Assembly (NCBI GenBank): GCA_946902875.1
Contig: OX336338.1
Location: 7,865,971-7,929,970, forward strand
DNA length: 64,000 bases
From: Nematopogon swammerdamellus
Taxonomy: Eukaryota; Arthropoda; Insecta; Lepidoptera; Adelidae
Direction: 5' to 3'
Numbering within the stretch: position 1 is the first letter of the stretch; each line of letters starts with the position of its first letter. Below the pieces are notes generated by a model that worked only from the letters and a program-made list of their open reading frames with translations, was not told the DNA's origin and did not search any database. Made by a program: the position numbers and the translations under genes. This document shows, piece by piece, positions 54,101 through 64,000 of this stretch.

Positions 54101-55975
54101 CTAGCTGTTGCCCGCGACTTCGCTCGCGTGAAATTCGTATTTCAAAGAAGAATGTATATAACTAAGGTCTAGGCCGAAGACAGAGCTGCGTTCAGGTAAA
54201 CGACAAACTTTCTCAAATAAAGTAAGTAATTAACCTGGAAGACAATAAACCTTCTCGATGAAAGTAAGTAACTAAGGGCGAGGCCGAAGGCCGAGCTGCG
54301 TCCCGGAAGAAGATAAACCTTCTTGAAGAAGTAAGTAACTAAGGGCGAGGCCGAAGGCCGAGCTTCGTTCAGGAGGACGATAAACCTTCTCGAAGAAAGT
54401 CAGTAACTATGGGCGAGGCCGAAGGCCGAGCTGCGTTCAGGAAGAAGATAAACCTTCTTGAAGAAGTAAGTGACTAAAGGCGAGGTCGAAGGCCGAGCTG
54501 AGTTCTGTAAGACGAAAAACGTTCTCAAAGAAAGTCAGTAACTATGGGCGAGGTCGAAGACCGAGCTACGTTCAGGTCGTTTACCTTTTTCAATTTACCT
54601 TTTTAAGTTTAGCAAACTTTCTAAAATAAAGTAAGTAACAAACGGCGAGGTCGAAGGCCCAGCTGCATCCTGGAAGACAATAAACCTTCTCGATGAATGT
54701 AAGTAACTAAGGGCGAGGCCGAAGGCCGAGCTACGGTCCGGAAGAAGATAAACAATCTTGAAGAAGTAAGTAGCTAAGTGCGAGGCCGAAGGCTGAGCTG
54801 CGTTCAGGAAAACGATGAACCTTCTCGAAGAAAGTCAGTAACTTTGGGCGAGGCCCAAGGTCGAGCTGCGTTCAGGTAAACAATTAATCCTCTTCCGCCC
54901 TCGGGTCTCGCCCTTAATGACCTGCTTTCTTCGATATAATATAATATCATTTACGCGAACGAAGCTCGGCCTTTAGCCTCGCTCTTAGTCACTTAATTTT
55001 TTCGAGAAGGTTTATTGTTTACTTTAACGTAGTTCGGCCTTCGACATCGCTCTTAGTTACTTTGTTTGAGAAAGTATATGGTTTAGCTATACGCAGCTCC
55101 TCCATCGGCGTCGTCATTAGGTAAATTTCTTCGTGAAGAATATCGTTTACGTGATCAGAGCTCGGCCTTCGGCCTCGCCTTAATTACTTACTTTCTTCAG
55201 GAATGTTTGACTTCTTTCTGAACGCAGCTCGGCCTGGACGGCTTTGCCGTCTTTCAGGATAGATACAGCTCGGCCTTCGGCCTCGCCCTTAGTTACTTAC
55301 TTTCTTCGAGATGGTTTATTATTTATCAGAATGAAGCTCGGCCTTCGGCCTCGCTTTAGTTACTTCCTTTCTTCAAGAATGTTTTTCTTCTTTCTGAAAG
55401 CAGGCCTTCAGTTACATACTTTCTTCTTTTGAAATTCGAATTTCACGCGAGCGAAGTCGCAGGCAATAGAAGTATAAATTGCACCAATGACATCGACAAA
55501 ACGTGAACTTTCAATTATTTTTTTTCCATTATTAAAATATTTTTTCACCGGCCAGCTCTAAGACGTCGATATGACAGTTCTCCGTTGTCAACTTGATATT
55601 TTTAATTTTTTTGCATTTTATGAATCAAATAATTCGTCACCGGCCAGCTGTCGCCAATGTAACTGTCAAGAAACCTGTACTTTGGCTGACGTGATTCTAA
55701 ATGTTAATGATAATAATATATATTTTTTTATTTTTTGATATTTTTTTTGTGTATTATGTTATTCCGGCATATAAACTGCCACTATACAAAGTTTCGTCTA
55801 ATTCCGTTCAGTGGTTTTTGCGTGATGCGCGTACAGACAAACAAACAAACAAAAATTTTAAAAACTGTTCTAACATGTTCAGTATCTCATTTTAAGCCAC
55901 CCTGGTTAGTTTTTTTCCGAATACATTCAATGTACAGACTTTCTTACCTTTACGATTTTATTATATGTATAGATT
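54101..55975. mobile_element. composite foldback element, copy 2
   Basis: Begins ctagctgttgcccgcgactt and ends near tatgtatagatt, with the same order as 5961-7806: a forward array of roughly 60-bp gaggccgaaggccgagctg units (about 54150-54890), an inverted array (about 54895-55435), the closing inverted head (cacgcgagcgaagtcgcagg near 55445), then the body with caccggccagctc and ttccgttcagtggtttttgcg. Here there is no captured centre between the arms. Both copies follow ttaataa. Frames across it are shadows. Confidence 0.75.
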
Positions 55976-56337
55976 GGGAAGCCAAGAGTTTAAAGTACTT
56001 ATGTGTTAGCAATAAAGTAAATATTTTTTTATTTCCAATATTTAACTTATTTTTTATATACTTATATTATCTTAGATTATTGATTAAAAGTATATTATAA
56101 TAATTAAAAATACATGTTTTATATCAAATATTTGGACTGGTCAGTCGTCCTCAGTGAATATTATAATATAATGCTTATTTTGACAAATGAGATTATGGTG
56201 ATGATGATGGATGATAGATGGCATTGTCACTTGTCATTATGATGTTTTGTTCATTAAATACTAAACATTAAATAAAACAAAATAAAAAATATAGTAAACT
56301 TTATTTTTTATTATAAAGCTTACAAGGAACTGAATTA
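55976..56337. other. AT-rich spacer before the satellite
   Basis: No exon, RNA gene or repeat partner recognised. Confidence 0.4.
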
Positions 56338-57432
56338 AAAATTACACATACCGCAGTGCACGGCAGCGGCACTGTGCGGTGCAGTAAGAAATAAAAAAAA
56401 GAAAAGAAATGAACAATGCATACCACACTGCTGCGTAAAGTTATAGCATGGCAGCGGCACTGTGCGGTGCAGCAAGAAATTAATATGAACAATTGTGTGC
56501 CACACAGTGCTGCTTAGTCGCTGCTGCGTAAAGTCTATATTATATTTTATAGCACGGCAGCGGGACTGCGGTGCAGCAAGAAATTAATATGAACAATTGT
56601 GTGCCACCCAGTGCTGCTTGGCCACTGCTGCGTAAAGTCTATATTTTATTTCATTGCAAGGAAGAAACACATTGCGGTGCAGCAAGAAATTAATATGAAC
56701 AATTGTGTGCCACACAGTGCTGCTTGGCCACTGCTGCGTAAAGTCTATATTTTATTTCATTGCAAGGAAGAAGCACATTGCGGTGCAGCAAGAAATTAAT
56801 ATGAACAATTGTGTGCCACACAGTGCTGTATAGTTGCTGCTGCGTAAAGTCTATATTTTATTTCATTGCAAGGAAGAAGCACATTGCGGTGCAGCAAGAA
56901 ATTAATATGAATAATTGTGTGCCACACAGTGCTGTATAGTTGCTGCTGCGTAAAGTCTATATTTTATTTCATTGCAAGGAAGAAGCACATTGCGGTGCAG
57001 CAAGAAATTAATATGAACAATTGTGTGCCACACAGTGCTGCTTAGTTGCTGCTGCGTAAAGTCTATATTTTATTTTATAGCATGGCAGCGGCACTGCGGT
57101 GCAGCAAGAAATTAATATGAACAATTGTGTGCCACACAGTGCTGCTTAGTCGCTGCTGCGTAAAGTCTATATTATATTTTATAGCACGGCAGCGGGACTG
57201 CGGTGCAGCAAGAAATTAATATGAACAATTGTGTGCCACACAGTGCTGCTTGGCCACTGCTGCGTAAAGTCTATATTTTATTTCATTGCAAGGAAGAAAC
57301 ACATTGCGGTGCAGCAAGACATTAATATGAACAATTGTGTGCCACACAGTGCTGCTTGGCCACTGCTGCGTAAAGTCTATATTTTATTTCATTGCAAGGA
57401 AGAAGCACATTGCGGTGCAGCAAGAAATTAAT
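56338..57432 (+). repeat. satellite array, first block (about 106-bp unit)
   Basis: Tandem unit with the landmarks aagaaattaatatgaacaat, gtgtgccacacagtgctgct, gctgctgcgtaaagtctat and ggcagcggcactg. The word atgaacaattgtgtgcc recurs at 56483, 56589, 56695 and 56801, a period of 106. Frames that look like MCHTVLLGHCC or FYFIARKKHIA are the unit translated. About ten units here. Confidence 0.95.
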
Positions 57433-57835
57433 AAAGTCAGCCTCGATAGCTCAGTGTTGCAGACAGTCAACTGTCGCTATTGAATGTTAAGCAACGCTGG
57501 GTGCGGTCAGTACTTGGATGGGTGACCGCTGACCGTTGGAGGCTGACCGAGGTTCGGATTCCTCGTAAAACTGTAGGTCCCTTCCCTCCTAATCTTACTT
57601 GGTGGTAGGGTTTAACCCGCCCGGGTTGGTACCACCGCACTGAATGAAACGTCGGTCAAAACGGCTATGTAAATAGTTTGTGTTTTCCGACCAGTTCAGT
57701 GTAGCCGGCACGATCAAAGGGGGAAGCACTGACATGGCACCTAGTTCACCCGGTGTTATGGGCTGACATCACGGACGTTGTAGGTGATGTAGCCAACCGT
57801 GTCAGTTTCCATAAAAAAAAAAAAAAAACAAAAAA
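57433..57835 (+). mobile_element. tRNA/5S-rRNA-like-headed SINE inside the satellite
   Basis: Inserted between ...aaattaat and atgaacaatt of one satellite unit. The head begins gcctcgatagctcagtgttg, like a tRNA 5' half with an A box. At 57486-57530 it becomes gttaagcaacgctgggtgc, ggtcagtacttggatggg and tgaccgct, which closely match the 3' half of 5S rRNA including the box A and box C regions. The SINE body follows (ggctgaccgaggttcgg to the poly-A at 57813-57835), shared with copies 1-4. An internal Pol III promoter is therefore likely. It is the only copy here with an intact head. Confidence 0.8.
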
Positions 57836-60655
57836 ATGAACAATTGTGTGCCACACAGTGCTGTATAGTTGCTGCTGCGTAAAGTCTATATTTTATTTCA
57901 TTGCAAGGAAGAAGCACATTGCGGTGCAGCAAGAAATTAATATGAATAATTGTGTGCCACACAGTGCTGTATAGTTGCTGCTGCGGTCTATATTTTATTT
58001 CATTGCAAGGAAGAAGCACATTGCGGTGCAGCAAGAAATTAATATGAACAATTGTGTGTCACACAGTGCTGCTTAGTTGCTGCTTAATAAAGTCTATATT
58101 ATATTTTATAGCACGGCAGCGGGAATGCGGTGCAGGAAGAAATTAATATGAACAATTGTGTGCCACACAGTGCTGTATAGTTGCTGCTGCGTAAAGTCTA
58201 TATTTTATTTTTTTGCAAGGAAGAAGCACATTGCGGTGCAGCAAGAAATTAATATGAACAATTTGTGTGCTACACAGTGCTGCTTGGCCACTGCTGCGTA
58301 AAGTCTATATTTTATTTCATTGCAAGGAAGAAGCACATTGCGGTGCAGCAAGAAATTAATATGAACAATTGTGTGCCACACAGTGCTGCTTAGTTGCTGC
58401 TGCGTAAAGTCTATATTTTATTTTATAGCATGGCAGCGGCACTGTGCGGTACTGCAAGAAATTAATATGAACAATTGTGTGCCAAACAGTGCTGCTTAGT
58501 TGCTGCTGCGTAAAGTCTATATTATATTTTATAGCACGGCAGCGGGACTGCGGTGCAGCAAGAAATTAATGTGAACAATTGTGTGCCACACAGTGCTGCT
58601 TAGTCGCTGCTGCGTAAAGTCTATATTATATTTTATATCATGGCAGCGGGACTGCGGTGCAGCAAGAAATTAATGTGAACAATTGTGTGCCACCCAGTGC
58701 TGCTTAGTTGCTGCTGCGTGAAGTCTATATTTTATTTTATAGCACTGCAGCGGGACTGCGGTGCAGCAAGAAATGAATATGAACAATTGTGTGCCACACA
58801 GTGCTGCTTAGTTGCTGCTGCGTAAAGTCTATATTTTATTTTATAGCATGGCAGCGGCACTGTGCGGTGCAGCAAGAAATTAATATGAACAATTGTGTGC
58901 GCCACATAGTGCCGCTTAGTCCCTGTTGCGTAAAGTCTATATTATATTTTATAGCACGGCAGCGCGATTGCGGTGCAGCAAGAAATTAATATGAACAATT
59001 GTGTGCCACACAGTGCTGCTTAGCCGCTGCTGCGTAGTCTATATTCAATTTTATTGCATGGCAGCGGCACTGCAGTTCAGCAAGACATTAATATGAACAA
59101 TTGTATGCCACACAGTGCTGCTTAGCCGCTGCTGCGTAATGTCTATATTCAATTTTATTGCATGGCAGCGGCACTGCAGTGCAGCAAGACATTAATATGA
59201 ACAATTTTATGCCACACAGTGCTGCTTAGCCGCTGCTGCGTAATGTCTATATTCAATTTTATTGCATGGCAGCGGCACTGCAGTGCAGCAAGACATTAAT
59301 ATGAACAATTTTATGCCACACAGGGCTGCTTAGCCGCTGCTGCGTAATGTCTATATTCAATTTTATTGCATGGCAGCGGCACTGCAGTGCAGCAAGACAT
59401 TAATATGAACAATTGTGTGCCACACAGTGCTGCTTAGCCGCTGCTGCCTAATGTCTATATAAAATTTTATTGCATGGCAGCGGCACTGCAGTGCAGCAAG
59501 ACATTAATATGAACAATTGTATGCCACACAGGGCTGCTTAGCCGCTGCTGCGTAATGTCTATATTCAATTTTATTGCATGGCAGCGGCACTGCAGTGGAG
59601 GAAGACATTAATATGAACAATTTTATGCCACACAGTGCTGCTTAGCCGCTGCTGCGTAATGTCTATATTCAATTTTATTGCATGGCAGCGGCACTGCAGT
59701 GCAGCAAGACATTAATATGAACAATTTTATGCCACACAGGGCTGCTTAGCCGCTGCTGCGTAATGTCTATATTCAATTTTATTGCATGGCAGCGGCACTG
59801 CAGTGCAGCAAGACATTAATATGAACAATTGTGTGCCACACAGTGCTGCTTAGCCGCTGCTGCCTAATGTCTATATAAAATTTTATTGCATGGCAGCGGC
59901 ACTGCAGTGCAGCAAGACATTAATATGAACAATTTTATGCCACACAGTGCTGCTTAGCCGCTACTGCGTAATGTCTATATTCAATTTTATTGCATGGCAG
60001 CGGCACTGCAGTGCAGCAAGACATTAATATGAACAATTTTATGCCACACAGTGCTGCTTAGCCGCTGCTGCGTAATGTCTATATTCAATTTTATTGCATG
60101 GCAGCGGCACTGCAGTGCAGCAAGACATTAATATGAACAATTTTATGCCACACAGTGCTGCTTAGCCGCTGCTGCGTAATGTCTATATTCAATTTTATTG
60201 CATGGCAGCGGCACTGCAGTGCAGCAAGACATTAATATGAACAATTTTATGCCACACAGGGCTGCTTAGCCGCTGCTGCGTAATGTCTATATTCAATTTT
60301 ATTGCATGGCAGCGGCACTGCAGTGCAGCAAGACATTAATATGAACAATTGTGTGCCACACAGTGCTGCTTAGCCGCTGCTGCCTAATGTCTATATAAAA
60401 TTTTATTGCATGGCAGCGGCACTGCAGTGCAGCAAGACATTAATATGAACAATTGTATGCCACACAGGGCTGCTTAGCCGCTGCTGCGTAATGTCTATAT
60501 TCAATTTTATTGCATGGCAGCGGCACTGCAGTGCAGCAAGACATTAATATGAACAATTGTATGCCACACAGGGCTGCTTAGCCGCTGCTGCGTAATGTCT
60601 ATATTCAATTTTATTGCATGGCAGCGGCACTGCAGTGCAGGAAGACATTAAACTA
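57836..60655 (+). repeat. satellite array, second block with a 4-mer higher-order repeat
   Basis: Continues the satellite. Up to about 59030 units are of the aagaaattaat / taaagtctat type. After that they become aagacattaat / taatgtctatattcaa units of exactly 104 bp (for example 59186, 59290, 59394). A variant unit with ctgcctaatgtctatataaa recurs at 59394, 59810 and 60330, i.e. after four and then five units. This gives a higher-order repeat of about 416 bp. Each unit can pair gccgctgc with gcagcggc across an AT-rich loop. Confidence 0.95.
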
Positions 60656-61600
60656 TTCCCTTACTTCAGTTTGGTTTGACCCGCCCAGTTTTAACCTGTG
60701 TTTAACCACTTCCTTGGGAAGTTGGTGATAAACATACTAAATACTAATGAATTAAAAAATAAATAGGAAAATACTCATACAATTATAGACATTTTATTAA
60801 AAAAGAGTGGCCAGGAACTACCGACATATTTAAAAATAAATCTATAAAAAAAAATCTGTAACTGTACTTTATAAACTTATAATATCTAATGAAAACTGTA
60901 CGCATGGATTCATCCCCGGGTAATTAATGAACAATTGTGTACCACACAGTGCCGCTTAGCTGCTGCTGCGTAAAGTCTGTATTTTATTTTATTGCACTGC
61001 AGCGGCATTGCGTGGTGCGGTAAGAAATAAACATTTAATTATTAGAAAAGAGTGCCCAAGAACCCCTCACATGTTTAAAAATAAATCTATAAAAAACAAC
61101 AAATATGTAGGTAATTATAATATTATTTAGAAACGATAATGTGTGTTATTCATATTTTGTGTGTTAACAAAGTCTGTACTTTATTTTATTGCATAGCAGC
61201 GGCACTTCACGGTGCTGTAAGAAATTAATACCTATGAGCAATTGTGTGCCACACAGTGCCGCTTAGCCGCTGCTGCGTAGTCTGTATTTAATTTTAATGC
61301 ACGGCAGCGGCAATGAGCGGTGCGGTAAGAAATTAAATTAATATTACACTTAAAACTTAGGTTCCTTCCCTCCGTTTAGTTTGACCCGTCCAGTTTTAAA
61401 CTGTTTAACCACTTCCTTGGGAAGTTGGTGATAAACATACTAAATACTAATGAATTCAAAAATTCACTAGGCAAATTTGAAATAGTCATTAAAAAAGAGT
61501 GCCAAATTGGGTTATGCCACATGTTTAAAAATAAATCTATAAAAAACATCAAATCTGTAATTGTACTTTACATAATTAAGCCTGTACGTATGAACGCATC
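60656..61600. repeat. satellite flank: duplicated segment with scattered monomers
   Basis: A segment with ccttacttcagtttggtttg / ccgtttagtttgacccg, tttaaccacttccttgggaa, gttggtgataaacatactaa and aaaataaatctataaaaaa occurs at about 60656-60900 and 61365-61600. Diverged single satellite units lie between them (60925-61025, 61165-61330). The arrangement suggests that the satellite monomer and this flank were once one dispersed element. Confidence 0.75.
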
Positions 61601-62029
61601 CATTTGAACTGCCAAACACTCCAACATTGAGATACTTGAAATATTTCCAAATATAGTACTCCGACAATTTTTTTATGCTCATAATCATTGTGAGCAAGCT
61701 GAATTCAGGAAAGGCTACAGAACCAAGTACAACATATTTTTGTAGGGACGCCCGGCCCACTGCCACTATAGTTGACTCAAATTTCAATATCACCAGCGAA
61801 GCGAAGATGACTTAGAAAATCTCCATTCACGTTGATAACCTTGTTGTCCCACTGACCCAAGATGTGTTCAAGTTACTTGGTCTTGAACACATCTTCTAAT
61901 ATATATCAGACACTCAGAGGAAACAATTTACCAAAGTAAGTACCTACTGCTTATGGAAGAGTATATTGGTATTTATCATAATGCCAAAGTGATGTCTAGG
62001 CACTGCTATGTACTTTTTCTTATTAGATC
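61601..62029. other. no gene; one perfect short hairpin at 61859-61895
   Basis: Otherwise featureless. The hairpin is AAGATGTGTTCAAG, a 9-base loop, and its exact complement. GATGTGTTCAAG also occurs in the RTE at about 42161, so it may be a retrotransposon relic. Confidence 0.5.
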
Positions 62030-62230
62030 GAGAGCAGGACTGGTGGTTCTCCGCGTCCTAGTCACCGCAGACTAGCAAAAGAGGGGTTGCCACCAATCGA
62101 AATGTAACGCATGCTGGAGAACTACAGAGTGGCAACTCGCTAGTCCCGACCTCGATTGAAACCCTCCTCTAGTGCCAATGAACCCGGATATGTTTGGTGA
62201 AGCCATCGCAAAGCTTAGTTCCTTACCTTT
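62030..62230 (+). pseudogene. degenerate 3' end of the retroelement-domain family
   Basis: Words gatcgagagcaggactggtg, ctccgcgtcctagtcaccgc, gcaactcgctagtcccgacc, aaccctcctctagtgccaat and ccggatatgtttggtgaagc parallel 52620-52830 and 53570-53770 with many substitutions. It is an older copy with only the last few codons and 3' flank left. Confidence 0.75.
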
Positions 62231-62239
62231 GCTTTACTG

Positions 62240-62480
62240 GGAGAGATTGTGTGGTTTGAAGTGGTTCAAAAGTTCGAGGAGTACATCAAGCCGCTCTTCC
62301 TAGCCTTAGTCGACTATGAGATGGTGTTAGAATTGTTAGATGATGACTGTGAGGCTCCATGAAAATTCCCGACCCATCTTCCTTGGTAATGCCAGAGGGA
62401 TATGATCTCATCCAAGCTCTTCACCATTAGAAGATGTTTTCAAGACGCTTGAGTGGGACAACAAGGGTATCAATGTGAAT
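62240..62480 (+). pseudogene. RTE reverse transcriptase fragment
   Basis: Parallels the RTE at 41890-42210: gtacatcaagccgctcttcc, tagccttagtcgactatgag, gatatgatctcatccaagct, gaagatgttttcaagacgct and tgagtgggacaacaagggta. Internal deletions and stops are present. The 3' half is missing. Confidence 0.8.
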
Positions 62481-63047
62481 TAAGAGTAGCTTCCTTCATC
62501 CTTTCCTTCAAATTTTGTCTAAAAACTAAAATTAAGCCATGTTCCTTTACTGATGGCATTGACATTTGAGTCTGCTACAGTGGCAGGGGGTTGGGCGTCC
62601 TTACACAAATTATGGGGTAGTACCTGGGCGACCTATCTTGATAAACTTGGCCTTTTCCGTTTACTTAAAGTAATATGATGATATGGGGGACTTGGCATCA
62701 AATGGCAATTCCCCCATATCCCATAAAAGGCGCGAATAGGCACCTGCCAGGCCGACATGGCTTTCGCAACCCCCGTATACCACTGAATGTCCATGGGCGT
62801 CGCTAGACACCTCATGGGTGGCTAGGTGCCATGCATGACGCGCGTTCTATAAAAAAAAAGTTGCGACCTTAAAAATAATAAAAAAGATAGATTAACTATT
62901 GTCTTCCAACAACTACAATGACTTCAACAACGATTTGTACAATTGACTTTTACATGACTTCACAGGCATTAGAAGATATAATCAGATTGTGAGCAGAGCA
63001 TGTTCTAAAATTTTAATTAATGAAAGAGATTAATTAGAGATTAAGAG
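62481..63047. other. downstream flank of the 63-kb exon, no feature recognised
   Basis: A non-coding stretch. 62660-62820 is GC-richer (aaaggcgcgaataggcacct, gccaggccgacatggctttc) and could be a repeat or 3' UTR piece; no partner copy is present in this window. Confidence 0.35.
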
Positions 63048-63461
63048 CTATGGGGGTGGCAGGTTTGTTGGCGATATGCCAATGGACAAGAGATCTTCAC
63101 GTGTCGCTGTTGCCAGCGTCATCGGTGGCGGTGGGTACATGATAGGAGTGAAGTGGCGCCTGGAAGGCACCGAATCGGATGGCGGTGGTGGATTGTAGTG
63201 GCGATAGGCATTATGATATGATTGTTGTGGCTCCGATACTTGGCTATATGTGATACGAGCCTGGATCAAAATATTTTGATAAACCTCCTGCTGGTTTACT
63301 TGCTGGTCTGGCAGTGCTTGGGTGTGACGATGCAATTCCCGCTGGGCTCCCTGAATCTGGGCGGGCTCCAGCGGTGTGATGTGCATGTTCGCCAGCTCTA
63401 TCTGGGCCAGTGACAGCGGCGAGATGTGTCCGTACATGTAGTTACCCTCCTCGCTCGGTGG
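63048..63461 (-). CDS. terminal coding exon of an unrecognised Pro/Gln-rich protein
   Basis: The minus-strand acceptor (aatgttgcag) precedes 63461 in phase 0, and the frame runs 137 codons to TAG at 63048-63050. It starts PPSEEGNYMYGHISPLSLAQ, continues with MHITPLEPAQIQGAQRELHR, QALPDQQVNQQEVYQN, PPPPSDSVPSRRHF, IMYPPPPMTLATATREDLLS, and ends ISPTNLPPP. G+C and codon use resemble the wnd exons, not the AT-rich surroundings. It looks like a disordered C-terminal tail: no membrane segment or enzyme motif. The frame continues upstream of the acceptor only as AT-rich low-complexity sequence, so splicing is likely. Earlier exons would lie beyond 64000. Identity unknown. Confidence 0.55.
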   Translation of the reverse strand, partial: PPSEEGNYMYGHISPLSLAQIELANMHITPLEPAQIQGAQRELHRHTQALPDQQVNQQEVYQNILIQARITYSQVSEPQQSYHNAYRHYNPPPPSDSVPSRRHFTPIMYPPPPMTLATATREDLLSIGISPTNLPPP

Positions 63462-63903
63462 CTGCAACATTACAAAGTAAATAGTTTGACAGATAACACG
63501 ATAGAAAGACGTTAAAACAAATGTATAAAACCTGAACAAAATGCTAAAAAATGAAGGAAACAAGGAAATATCAGTAGAAATGCTGTAGTTGGGGTATCTG
63601 TCTATTCGAGTCCTTCCTTCTACACGCCCGACTACAACATTTTCTACTGATCTTTCCCTGTTTCCTTAATTTTTTTTTTGCAGTTGGGTTTTTAGAAATG
63701 TTTTTTTTTTATTTATTTTAGTTCCAAACCATTGAGTTTGGATTATTTTTTAAAACGACTTTGCGAGCTCTTACAAGAATACCCCACTCGATGGGCTTTG
63801 AAGAAAAACTATTTTAAAAGTTTGACAATATGGAGCCTTTTTATTTTTTAAAATCTTTATTTGAATAGGATTTTAGCCGTCTTGCAGCTATCCCAGCACC
63901 ATA
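63462..63903. other. intron-like AT-rich sequence, no feature recognised
   Basis: Contains an inverted pair (aaggaaacaaggaaatatcag near 63553 and tgatctttccctgtttcctt near 63648, around a variable centre with tctgtctattcgagtcc), likely a small repeat. Confidence 0.4.
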
Positions 63904-64000
63904 GTACGAGGGTGGTCCCAGAAGTACCCGGCCTAACAAAGAAAACGAAACAAATTTTGGAAAAACTACCTTTATTTCTCAACGTAGTCTCCTTTTAGCT
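63904..64000 (-). mobile_element. 3' end of a mariner element (cut by window edge)
   Basis: From gtacgagggtggtccc the minus strand reads into the end of a transposase-type frame (..KRRLR, gagactacgttgagaaataa, i.e. a GDYVEK-stop-like mariner C-terminus). The terminal cgagggtggtcccagaag after TA is a mariner-type inverted end. The rest lies beyond 64000. Confidence 0.65.

Noticed and set aside
56599..58989. Repeated 66-codon frames in the satellite
   Set aside because: They have the satellite period, occur in many units and disappear with single-base variants; no coding signature.

Overview
The window is eukaryotic. It is almost certainly from an insect, most likely a lepidopteran (moth or butterfly). 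AT-rich intronic and intergenic DNA surrounds a few GC-richer coding exons, and most of the sequence is transposon-derived. No bacterial operon, rRNA operon or CRISPR array is present. The lepidopteran assignment rests on the repeat families (RTE and CR1/Jockey-type non-LTR fragments, mariner, Transib, pogo and hAT MITEs, and the head repeat beginning ctagctg..cccgcgg) and on the insect-like exons. It is inference, not proof.

One host gene is well supported: an ortholog of the dual leucine zipper kinase Wallenda (MAP3K12/MAP3K13, DLK/LZK) on the minus strand, running from 44614 down to 17254. Five coding exons (44398-44614, 38982-39360, 32616-33015, 29006-29262, 17254-17731) have GT/AG borders and matching phases. 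They join into one open frame of 576 codons holding an N-terminal family motif, a complete kinase domain, a leucine-zipper coiled coil and a short basic/acidic tail. A second host-like coding piece is a terminal exon at 63048-63461 (minus) of an unrecognised proline/glutamine-rich protein. A GC-rich island at 4.84-5.55 kb may mark the 5' end of a third gene.

The rest is mainly mobile DNA. 0-16 kb holds MITEs, a composite element with inverted minisatellite arms (5.96-7.8 kb), a mariner remnant and a pogo-like element. 16-33 kb (wnd intron 4 and part of intron 3) holds nested MITEs, a decayed CR1/Jockey-type retrotransposon, a 1.93-kb non-autonomous hAT element with an exact 8-bp target duplication and an internal 100-bp repeat, and a 1.45-kb element with 35-bp inverted termini. 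wnd intron 2 carries a 3.77-kb foldback element (34190-37963) whose arms are 10-bp repeats in opposite orientation. wnd intron 1 carries a non-LTR 3' end, a tRNA-like unit with an internal triplication, and a pogo MITE plus an RTE retrotransposon nested in a SINE.

Beyond the wnd start lie a snapback MITE (45.5 kb) and a 3.87-kb Transib element with about 1.5-kb inverted arms and a CGCCG target duplication (47381-51254). Next come copies of a retroelement C-terminal domain (52.4-53.8 kb), a second copy of the composite foldback element (54.1-56.0 kb) and a 4.3-kb satellite (56.3-60.7 kb) interrupted by a tRNA/5S-rRNA-like SINE. Transcription of wnd would cross the intron-2 foldback and the other intronic elements, giving a pre-mRNA able to form long intramolecular double-stranded RNA; this is inference.
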